Shown here piece after piece: positions 1 through 5,058 of a stretch of 5,058 nt of DNA (its first letter is position 1; each line of letters starts with the position of its first letter). A model generated the notes under the pieces. That model searched no databases. It was not told the DNA's origin and saw only the letters and a list, made by a program, of their open reading frames with translations. The stretch comes from JBEKCP01 sp050014815 (GTDB lineage Bacteria; Planctomycetota; Planctomycetia; Pirellulales; Thermoguttaceae), in the NCBI GenBank assembly GCA_050014815.1, contig JBEKCP010000448.1:1-5058 (forward strand), in the 5' to 3' direction. The position numbers and the translations under genes are program-made.

Positions 1-1380
1 GGCCGTAGCCGTGGCGTCGAAGATCGTCCAGACGGGGAACTCTTTCTGGATTTTGACGATATACTCGCGGTACTGCTTCTGGGTCCGCTCCTGCTCGATC
101 TTCTTGCGGATCTCTTTCTGCGCATCGGCGAACGGGGTGCGGCCGGCCTCCTGCCGGGCGACCACTCGCAGAATGTGATAACCGGTGCTGCTTTCGAGGA
201 TCGGGCTGAGCTGGCCCACCGGCAGGCTGAACAGGGCGCGATCGAGTTCCTCGGAAACCAGGCTGCCCTTGCTCGTCCAGTCGCGGAGCCCGCCCTTGGC
301 GGCAGTCGGGCCGTCGGACCGCGCTCGGGCGACGTCGGCCAGCGACGCCCCGGCGAGCACCTGGTTTCCCATCGCTGCGACCGCCGCGTAGGCATCCCCG
401 CGCCTGGGATACTTCCCCAGCGATACCATCAACTCTTCCCACTGTGCCCGGGCCGGCTTCTCGAAGTCCGCCAGGTGGGCTTGATACCAAGCGAGCATCT
501 GCTCGTGGGTAATCTCGACTTCCTTCTCGCCTTTGACCTGCTGTTGGATCCACTGTTCGGCGACGGCCTGCTCCATGAATATTCGCTTCTCGCGGTCCAG
601 CGAGCTGCCGTGCTCGCGGAGCTTCCATTCCAGGTCCTCCCGCGACTGGACGTTCTCCCGTTTCAGCAGGACGGGCAGTTGCATCCGCTCGAACTCGCGG
701 TTGACCATCTGCTCGATGTTGGGCAGGGCCTCCTTGGGCACGGTCCGCATGAAGTCCTGGTAGATCATCTTCCGTTCGATCTGCTGGTGGAGGAGCTGCT
801 GGATCAACGCCCGCCGCGAGGCGTCGACGTACGAGCCGGGATTCGGATCGCCGAGGTGCTCCACAAGTTGCTGGATGCCGGCCGTCAACTCGCGAACGAG
901 CTCGGCACGTTGTTTCTCGAAGTCCTTGGCGGGGATCTTGTCCTTGTTGCGGTTGAGCAACTCGTCGGCTTGGGCGTACAGATCACTGACGAGGACGACG
1001 TCGCCGGGGACGCGGCCGAGAATCTGCGCGCTTTCGCAGGGCTTGACATCGGCCGGCGGGAAGCGGCCGGCGGCCGGCGGATAAGGGCCGCCGGGCGGCG
1101 GCTGCGTGCCCGGGACGATCGCTGGAGGTCTCCCGCCCGGCCACGTGTCTGGCCGCGGAGGGGCCGTCGGGCAGGTGGGCGGCCCCGCGGGGTTCCCGGA
1201 ACTGTTTCCCCAGGGATTTGGGGCACCTGGGCCAAATGCCGGCGGCATAAATGCCGGCGGCATCGGAGTATTGCCCGAGCCCTGCGGCAGGAAATCCTCG
1301 GCCCCAAGCGCGACCAAGCCCGTGGCCAGCACGAGGCCCGCCAGGCACGCCAGGACTGTGGTGAGTCGTTGAGCCATCAT
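1..1380 (-). CDS. Secreted PpiC/SurA-like peptidylprolyl isomerase (parvulin family), 3' end missing
   Basis: This frame reads from ATG at 1380 to the window edge with no stop (460 codons). Residues 1-27 are a signal peptide: short MMAQR n-region, long Leu/Val/Ala core, likely cleavage after about ALGA. Residues 30-115 form a Pro/Gly-rich linker containing MPPAFMPPAF. Residues 118-310 resemble the SurA N-terminal chaperone region, with ILGRVPGDVVLVSDL and a charged helical part. Residues 310-410 are a parvulin domain: SDGPTAAKGGLRDW (355-368), SLPVGQLSPI (385-394), GYHIL (400-404). A helix and last strand follow (FADAQKEIRKKIEQERTQ, VWTIFD), so the true end is probably near. The family folds exported proteins outside the cytoplasm. 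The first conserved His of the active site seems replaced (WEELMV at 314-319), so it may be a chaperone more than an enzyme. An in-frame ATG at 1410 would add 10 residues; I prefer 1380 because it gives a normal signal peptide. Neither start has a clear Shine-Dalgarno sequence. Confidence 0.88.
   Translation of the reverse strand, partial: MMAQRLTTVLACLAGLVLATGLVALGAEDFLPQGSGNTPMPPAFMPPAFGPGAPNPWGNSSGNPAGPPTCPTAPPRPDTWPGGRPPAIVPGTQPPPGGPYPPAAGRFPPADVKPCESAQILGRVPGDVVLVSDLYAQADELLNRNKDKIPAKDFEKQRAELVRELTAGIQQLVEHLGDPNPGSYVDASRRALIQQLLHQQIERKMIYQDFMRTVPKEALPNIEQMVNREFERMQLPVLLKRENVQSREDLEWKLREHGSSLDREKRIFMEQAVAEQWIQQQVKGEKEVEITHEQMLAWYQAHLADFEKPARAQWEELMVSLGKYPRRGDAYAAVAAMGNQVLAGASLADVARARSDGPTAAKGGLRDWTSKGSLVSEELDRALFSLPVGQLSPILESSTGYHILRVVARQEAGRTPFADAQKEIRKKIEQERTQKQYREYIVKIQKEFPVWTIFDATATA
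1234..1263 (-). repeat. 15-bp perfect tandem duplication in the ppiC-like gene
   Basis: AAATGCCGGCGGCAT occurs twice back to back on the plus strand (1234-1248, 1249-1263). In the gene it encodes MPPAF MPPAF within the Pro/Gly-rich linker after the signal peptide. Each unit contains the short inverted repeat ATGCC-GGC-GGCAT. Being 15 bases, it keeps the frame and looks like a simple slippage duplication in a tolerant linker. Confidence 0.75.
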
Positions 1381-1415
1381 GGGTCGGGTAGACGACGTTT
1401 CAGCCCCCATCGCGG

Positions 1416-1499
1416 GGTTTAGCGGGCGGGCCGGGTACCCTCTGGGTGCGCCGAGTGAATCGTGGGCCAATCTCGGCGGGCAAGCCCGCCCGCTAAACC
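1416..1499. repeat. 84-bp element with 16-bp perfect terminal inverted repeats and a nested inner stem
   Basis: The arm GGTTTAGCGGGCGGGC (1416-1431) is the exact reverse complement of GCCCGCCCGCTAAACC (1484-1499). Nested inside, CGCCGAG (1449-1455) pairs with CTCGGCG (1472-1478) around a 16-base loop. The left internal segment holds the palindrome GGGTACCC (1433-1440). A competing local hairpin, GGCGGGC-AA-GCCCGCC (1475-1490), uses the right outer arm and so excludes the outer stem. The element fills most of the mfd-ppiC gap and lies just upstream of the ppiC start, where it would be in the mRNA leader. No T-run follows any stem. It looks like a REP- or MITE-like intergenic repeat. Confidence 0.7.
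1430..1448 (-). repeat. 19-mer shared with mfd insertion 1 (intergenic copy)
   Basis: Read on the minus strand this is CACCCAGAGGGTACCCGGC, identical to the plus strand at 4548-4566 inside mfd. It runs from the last two bases of the outer left stem to the base before the inner stem of the 84-bp element. Outside the 19 bases the two copies stop matching. Confidence 0.8.
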
Positions 1500-1536
1500 G
1501 GCTCAATTCGACAGTTTGGGTGTTTTAGCGGCGGGG

Positions 1537-1566
1537 ATTATAGCCGTCCACCTAAGCGAGTTGCAA
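1537..1566 (-). promoter_or_regulatory. Candidate sigma-70-type promoter for the ppiC-like gene
   Basis: On the minus strand a perfect TATAAT lies at 1542-1537, with TTGCAA at 1566-1561 as a possible -35 (4 of 6 consensus bases) and an 18-base spacer. The -35 lies inside the last codons of mfd and the -10 just after its TAG. An AT-rich consensus box is notable in such GC-rich DNA. Transcription would start near 1530, giving a leader of about 150 bases that contains the whole nested inverted repeat at 1416-1499. Planctomycete promoters are poorly described, so this rests on sequence resemblance only. Confidence 0.4.
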
Positions 1567-4500
1567 CAGCGATTTGACCTGTCGGCGGATGGCGTCGGGC
1601 GAGGCGGCCTGCTCGTCCAAGGGCAAATACGCGCTCCGTGCGTCAACGACTCGCAGTCGTCCCCCACTTTTGGCCGCCAATTCGCGGATCCGCCCGGCCG
1701 AAGTGTAATGGAAAACGACGTACTGGTTCTCGACGCGGATGCTCTCGATGCCCCACAGGTGGGCGGCAATCCGCAACTCCGCGAGCCAAAGCAGGTGTTC
1801 CACCAGCGGCGGGGGCGGGCCGAAGCGGTCCAGCAATTCCCCCCGAAAATCCTCCAGCTCGGCCAGGTTGCCCACCCGCACCAGCCGCCGGTAGAGGTCG
1901 ATCTTGAGCCGCATGTCGGGCACGTAGGACCGCGGGAAGTAGGCTTCGCCCGGCAGATCGACGTCGACCTCGATGGACTCCTTGGGTGGGACCCGTTTGA
2001 GCTGGCCGACGGCCTGTTCCAGTAGCGAGCAATAGAGCTCGTAGCCCACCATGGCGATGTGGCCGCTCTGCTGGGTGCCCAGGATATTGCCCGCCCCCCG
2101 AATCTCCAGGTCCCGCATGGCGATGGCGAAACCCGCGCCCATGTCGCTGAACTCCTCGATGGCCCGCAAACGCCGGGCGGCCGAGGGGCTGAGGTTCTTG
2201 TTCGGATCGATCAAGAGGTAGCAGTAGGCCCGGTGCTTGTAGCGGCCCACCCGGCCGCGAAGCTGGTGCAGATCGGCCAGGCCGTAACGATCGGCCTCGT
2301 CGATGAAGATCGTGTTGGCGTTGGGGATGTCCAGGCCGCTCTCGACGATCGTGGTCGCCAGCAGGAGGTCGAAGCGGTGGTCGATGAAGTCGAGCATGGT
2401 CCGCTCCAGCTCGTGCTCGGGCATCTGGCCGTGGGCGACGGCCAGGCGGGCCTCGGGAACCACCTGGCGAAGCCGCCCCACGAGGACCTCGATGTCTTGG
2501 ATGCGGTTGTGCACGAAATATATCTGGCCGCCGCGATTGAGCTCCCGCAGGACCGCCTGGCGCACGAGTTCGGCCTGGAAACGCGCCACGCGGGTCTCGA
2601 CCGCCAGCCGGTCCTCCGGCGGCGTTTCGAGGTTCGAGATGTCCCGGAGTCCCACCAGGCCCATGTGGAGCGTCCGCGGGATGGGCGTGGCGGTCATCGT
2701 CAGTACGTCGACGGTCTGACGGAATGCCTTCAACCGCTCCTTGACCTCCACGCCGAACCGCTGCTCCTCGTCGATGATCACCAGGCCGAGGTTGTGGAAC
2801 TGGACGTCCGGCTGGACCAGGCGGTGCGTGCCGACCACGATGTCCAACGACCCGGCCCGGAGCCGCTCGATGATCCGGCCCTGCCCCCGCCGCGTGGCGA
2901 ACCGCGACAGCGCGGCGATCTCGAAGGGGAACTCGGCCATCCGGGCCGTAAACGTCCGCAGGTGCTGCTCGGCCAGCACGGTGGTGGGCACCAGGACGGC
3001 CACCTGGTAGCCGGAGTCGATCGCCTTGAAGGCCGCCCGCATCGCCACCTCCGTCTTGCCGTAGCCCACGTCGCCGCACAGGAGCCGGTCCATCGGCCGC
3101 GGCTGGCCCATGTCGCGCCGGATCGCCTCGATCGTCGTGAGCTGGTCGGGCGTTTCGTGGTAAGGGAACGAGGCGTCGAACTCGTGCTGCCACTCGGTGT
3201 CGACGGTGAAGCTGATGCCCGGCCGCGACGCGCGGACCGCCTGCAACTCGAGCATCTCGGCCGCCAGGTCGGTCACCGAGGAGCGGACCTTCGCCTTCTG
3301 CTTCTCCCAGGCGCGGCCGCCGAGCCGGGCCAGCACCGGACGGCTCTTCTGCCCCCCGACGTATTTCTGCACCAGGGCGATCTTCGACACGGGGACGTAA
3401 AGCTTCGTCCGGCCCTGGAACTCCAACTCCAGGTGCTCCTCGACCAGCCCGCTCTTCTCCAGCAGCTTCAGGCCGCGGTAGCGGGCGATGCCGTGGGCGA
3501 CGTGGACCACCAGATCGCCCTCGTGGAGCTCGAGGAAGCTGTCGATGACGCGCCCTTGCAGCCTCGTGGCCGGCCGGCGAACGTCGGTCCGGCGGATGTC
3601 CGTTCGGCGGAATAGCTCGGCCGAGCTCAGCAGCACGATCCGGTCCGGCACCAGCCGGAAGCCGTTTTCCAAGCTCCCGACGGGGAAATGGAGATGACCC
3701 TCGCGGGCCACCCGGGTGCCGCTGAAGACCTCACCGAGCCGCCGGACCTCGGCCTCCGTCTGGCAGACCAGAAAGACCTCCTGGTCCGCCCCCGCCTCGT
3801 CCAACTCGCTGCGGACCCGGCTAATGTCGCCGCTGAAACGCTCGACCGACTCGATCGGCAGCCGGCAGGTCGTCTCCAGCGAACCAACCGCCACGGCCGA
3901 GGCGGTGACCGACGGGAACTCGATCGCCCGCCGGAGCACGGCCGATACCGTGTGGAAGTCCTGCGGCCGCTCGATCCGTTCGAGATACCGGCGTCCTTCC
4001 GCCTCCAGCTCGCCCGGCTCGATCAACAGGAACCAACTGCCCGGCGGGAGGTAGTCGGCCAGGTGGGCGACCGGTGGGGATTGGGGATTGGGGATTCGGG
4101 CACCATGCACAGCATGGTCGTGGGGATTCTGGATTTTGGATTTTGGATTTTGGATTGGAATCTCGCTTGCGGTTTCGCCGGCACCCCCTCCGCCTTCCGC
4201 GATCGCCGTCACGTCGATCGCCTCCAGGCCCGCCAGGCTCCGCTGGCTGGATACCTCGAACTGCCGGAGCGATTCGATCCGGTCGCCGAAGAACTCGACC
4301 CGGACCGGCTCGTACCAGTCGGGCGCGAAGATGTCGAGGATGCCGCCGCGGAGCGAGAATTCGCCGGGCAGTTCCACGGCCGTCGTGTTCTGAAACCCGG
4401 CGCGGACCAACCAACCCGACAACTCGTCGGGCGAGACCTCCTCGCCCACCCGCAATCGCCGGGTCTGTGCTGCCAGCGCTTCGCGGGACGGGACCGGCTG

Positions 4501-5049
4501 TAGAAGCGATGGGATGCTCGCAACGATGATCTTCAAGGGCGGAGGGCCACCCAGAGGGTACCCGGCGGAAGGCGGAGAAGGGGTTGGGGATTGGGGATTA
4601 GGGATTGGGGATTGGGAGTTTCCAATTTGCAATTTGCAATTCTCAATTTGCAATTTGCAATCTTTCTTCCTCCCTCCGCCTTCTGCCCCCAGCGCCTTGA
4701 GCACCCGCAGCCGCTCGCCCTGCCCTTCGTCCTGCGGAAGCCGTTGGGCCGAGAGCGACTCGCGGACGGCAAACCGATCGGGCCGCACTGCCGTGAACAG
4801 GGCCAGGTCGTCCACCAGCGCGTCGACCTCGTCCAGCCGCGAGCAGACCACGACGAGCACGGCCGGCGCGTGGGCGGCCAGGGCTGCGGCCACCAGCGCG
4901 CACGACGATCCCCAGACTCCGTCCAGAGTCGCCGCGTGGCCGGCTTTGAGACTCGCGACGACCTCGGCGAAGCCTTCTTGCGCTTCCAGGCGGCGGACCA
5001 ACTCCGAGAGTTGCCCCGCCGCGGTGGCAGGCGTAGCATCACTCGCCAT
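1552..5049 (-). CDS. mfd: Transcription-repair coupling factor Mfd (TRCF), with two repeat-derived in-frame insertions
   Basis: Mfd is a cytoplasmic ATPase that binds RNA polymerase stalled at a lesion, pushes it off the template by dsDNA translocation and recruits UvrA for excision repair. Residues are numbered from a possible TTG start at 5055; subtract 2 for the preferred ATG at 5049. The UvrB-like module spans about 15-400, with RGGILDIF near 236 and EFFGDRIESLR near 254. The RNA polymerase-interacting domain is at about 508-569 (EGDLVVHVAHGIARY). The RecG-like helicase has Walker A GDVGYGKT (661-668), DEEQ (762-765), TATPIPRT (788-795), TIVESGLDIPNANT (902-915) and QLRGRVGR (931-938). 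A TRG-type segment lies at about 965-1010 and the C-terminal domain at about 1025-1130. All catalytic motifs look intact. The 1167 residues resemble E. coli Mfd (1148), but about 90 of them are repeat-encoded blocks at about 125-173 and 287-328, so the core is short. The frame is open at the right edge, so the start is not fully settled. Confidence 0.97.
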   Translation of the reverse strand: MASDATPATAAGQLSELVRRLEAQEGFAEVVASLKAGHAATLDGVWGSSCALVAAALAAHAPAVLVVVCSRLDEVDALVDDLALFTAVRPDRFAVRESLSAQRLPQDEGQGERLRVLKALGAEGGGRKKDCKLQIENCKLQIGNSQSPIPNPQSPTPSPPSAGYPLGGPPPLKIIVASIPSLLQPVPSREALAAQTRRLRVGEEVSPDELSGWLVRAGFQNTTAVELPGEFSLRGGILDIFAPDWYEPVRVEFFGDRIESLRQFEVSSQRSLAGLEAIDVTAIAEGGGGAGETASEIPIQNPKSKIQNPHDHAVHGARIPNPQSPPVAHLADYLPPGSWFLLIEPGELEAEGRRYLERIERPQDFHTVSAVLRRAIEFPSVTASAVAVGSLETTCRLPIESVERFSGDISRVRSELDEAGADQEVFLVCQTEAEVRRLGEVFSGTRVAREGHLHFPVGSLENGFRLVPDRIVLLSSAELFRRTDIRRTDVRRPATRLQGRVIDSFLELHEGDLVVHVAHGIARYRGLKLLEKSGLVEEHLELEFQGRTKLYVPVSKIALVQKYVGGQKSRPVLARLGGRAWEKQKAKVRSSVTDLAAEMLELQAVRASRPGISFTVDTEWQHEFDASFPYHETPDQLTTIEAIRRDMGQPRPMDRLLCGDVGYGKTEVAMRAAFKAIDSGYQVAVLVPTTVLAEQHLRTFTARMAEFPFEIAALSRFATRRGQGRIIERLRAGSLDIVVGTHRLVQPDVQFHNLGLVIIDEEQRFGVEVKERLKAFRQTVDVLTMTATPIPRTLHMGLVGLRDISNLETPPEDRLAVETRVARFQAELVRQAVLRELNRGGQIYFVHNRIQDIEVLVGRLRQVVPEARLAVAHGQMPEHELERTMLDFIDHRFDLLLATTIVESGLDIPNANTIFIDEADRYGLADLHQLRGRVGRYKHRAYCYLLIDPNKNLSPSAARRLRAIEEFSDMGAGFAIAMRDLEIRGAGNILGTQQSGHIAMVGYELYCSLLEQAVGQLKRVPPKESIEVDVDLPGEAYFPRSYVPDMRLKIDLYRRLVRVGNLAELEDFRGELLDRFGPPPPLVEHLLWLAELRIAAHLWGIESIRVENQYVVFHYTSAGRIRELAAKSGGRLRVVDARSAYLPLDEQAASPDAIRRQVKSLLQLA
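4076..4100 (+). repeat. GGGGATT heptad array (3 units) with G-quadruplex potential
   Basis: Three exact GGGGATT units (4076-4096) are followed by CGGG, giving four G-runs at 4076, 4083, 4090 and 4098 with loops ATT, ATT and ATTC. This is the second template-strand quadruplex motif in mfd. It encodes ARIPNPQSP on the coding strand. Confidence 0.8.
4102..4118. repeat. Small perfect hairpin between the heptad arrays of insertion 2
   Basis: ACCATGC (4102-4108) and GCATGGT (4112-4118) are exact reverse complements around a 3-base ACA loop. The hairpin sits in the 25-base spacer between the GGGGATT and TTGGATT arrays and encodes the HAVHG part of the linker peptide. Confidence 0.6.
4122..4156 (+). 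repeat. TTGGATT heptanucleotide tandem array (5 units)
   Basis: Units in strict 7-base phase are GGGGATT, CTGGATT, TTGGATT, TTGGATT, TTGGATT. The first belongs to the GGGGATT family, so the array grades from one family into the other. On the mfd strand it encodes IQNPKSKIQNP. Confidence 0.85.
4548..4566 (+). repeat. 19-mer shared with the intergenic inverted-repeat element (mfd copy)
   Basis: CACCCAGAGGGTACCCGGC is an exact match to the minus strand of 1448-1430. In mfd it encodes the AGYPLGG part of insertion 1, next to the heptad repeats and just before the conserved LKIIVASIPSLLQP strand. Although partly palindromic (GGGTACCC), 19 identical bases are far beyond chance in a 5-kb window. 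Confidence 0.8.
4580..4614 (+). repeat. GGGATTG heptanucleotide tandem array (about 5 units) with G-quadruplex potential
   Basis: Units are GGGGTTG, GGGATTG, GGGATTA, GGGATTG, GGGATTG, with a decayed unit after. They give six runs of 3-4 G at 4580, 4586, 4593, 4601, 4607 and 4614, mostly with 3-base ATT loops. This satisfies the usual G3+N1-7 quadruplex pattern on the plus strand, which is the transcribed (template) strand for mfd. On the coding strand it reads as a Pro/Asn/Gln/Ser/Ile peptide. Confidence 0.85.
4623..4664 (+). repeat. CAATTTG heptanucleotide tandem array (6 units, 2 decayed)
   Basis: Six consecutive 7-base units run CAATTTG, CAATTTG, CAATTCT, CAATTTG, CAATTTG, CAATCTT. On the mfd strand three units make 21 bases and encode a seven-residue cycle, visible as CKLQIEN CKLQIGN. 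The low GC of this array contrasts sharply with the surrounding gene. Confidence 0.85.
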
Positions 5050-5058
5050 GTCCAAGAC

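Larger units (their letters stand above)
4072..4200 (-). repeat. Repeat-derived in-frame insertion 2 in mfd (Mfd residues about 287-328)
   Basis: The block lies between the conserved LAGLEAIDVTAI (274-285) and VAHLADYLPPGSW (329-341), inside the UvrB-like module. In the mfd sense it starts with AEGGGG, as insertion 1 does, then encodes IPIQNPKSKIQNP, a short HDHAVHGAR linker and IPNPQSPP. At DNA level it holds a five-unit TTGGATT array (4122-4156), a 7-bp hairpin (4102-4118) and three GGGGATT units (4076-4096). CTCCGCCTTCCGC at 4188-4200 is the same motif that flanks insertion 1. Edges are inferred from the loss of Mfd-like sequence. Confidence 0.78.
4537..4687 (-). repeat. Repeat-derived in-frame insertion 1 in mfd (Mfd residues about 125-173)
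   Basis: This block separates the conserved ERLRVLKAL helix (about 114-122) from the LKIIVASIPSLLQP strand (174-187); in E. coli Mfd only a short turn links the equivalent parts. In the mfd sense it encodes AEGGG, a CKLQI(E/G)N heptapeptide repeat, a SPIPNPQSPTPSPP tract and SAGYPLGG. At DNA level it holds two heptad arrays, flanked by near-perfect inverted 14-mers: GGCGGAAGGCGGAG (4564-4577) and CTCCGCCTTCTGCC (4674-4687), one mismatch. The 19-mer shared with the intergenic element lies at its left side. The exact edges against an uninterrupted Mfd are inferred. Confidence 0.8.

Noticed and set aside
1345..1380. Lipoprotein signal (VLAC, Cys12) in the ppiC-like protein
   Set aside because: The cysteine is only 12 residues from the start and the hydrophobic core continues well past it, so an ordinary signal peptide cut near residue 27 fits better.
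175..1422. 415-codon open frame on the plus strand
   Set aside because: It lies fully opposite the ppiC-like gene, whose signal peptide and parvulin domain are recognisable. The plus-strand translation shows no known motif and reflects GC-rich antisense openness.
1475..1490. Hairpin GGCGGGC-AA-GCCCGCC as a rho-independent terminator of mfd
   Set aside because: On the minus strand it is followed by GAGATTGG, with no T-run, and it belongs to a larger repeat element.
2059..3615. 518-codon open frame on the plus strand
   Set aside because: It is antisense to the Mfd RNA polymerase-binding and helicase domains, which are strongly conserved; the plus-strand product is a low-complexity shadow.
3575..3620. 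Repeat in the Mfd segment RRTDIRRTDVRR
   Set aside because: An Arg-rich stretch is usual for Mfd at this place before the RNA polymerase-binding domain; the similarity of the two halves is weak at DNA level and short.
3688..4503. 271-codon open frame on the plus strand running through insertion 2
   Set aside because: Antisense to mfd. It stays open across the repeats only because the heptads have no stops in any frame.
4580..4664. CRISPR-like array
   Set aside because: The repeats are direct 7-base tandem units without spacers, inside a coding frame.

Overview
This GC-rich window carries two genes, both on the minus strand, and has coding potential across almost its whole length. The right two thirds (1552-5049) is a complete or near-complete mfd gene for the transcription-repair coupling factor. 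Its TAG stop is followed by a 171-base gap (1381-1551). Then comes the 5' part of a secreted parvulin/SurA-type peptidylprolyl isomerase-like gene (1380 down to 1), which is still open at the left edge.

The best guess for the host is a planctomycete, possibly Pirellulales-like. The grounds are high GC, the mfd/PpiC pairing, the Pro/Gly-rich secreted PpiC protein, and heptanucleotide repeats of the AATCCCC, AATTGCA, TCCAAAA and CTCCGCC/TTCCGCC kinds. I associate these repeats with such genomes (similar heptad repeats are known in cyanobacteria). This is recollection, not a search result.

The two proteins act in different places. Mfd works in the cytoplasm: it recognises stalled RNA polymerase, displaces it by dsDNA translocation and recruits UvrA. 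The PpiC/SurA-like protein has a signal peptide and should act outside the cytoplasmic membrane as a folding factor. A TATAAT box with a fair -35 at the end of mfd suggests the second gene can be transcribed on its own.

The unusual part is repeat DNA. Mfd contains two in-frame blocks (about 4537-4687 and 4072-4200) that interrupt its UvrB-like N-terminal module. They are mosaics of period-7 tandem repeats that have no stop codon in any of the six frames. Both blocks start, in the mfd sense, with the same 15-base motif. Both place a G-quadruplex-type G-run array on the template strand. One shares an exact 19-mer with a nested inverted-repeat element in the mfd-ppiC gap. Together this looks like a dispersed repeat family that has colonised both the spacer and the coding sequence of a core repair gene. 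I see no RNA genes, CRISPR array, transposase or phage genes.
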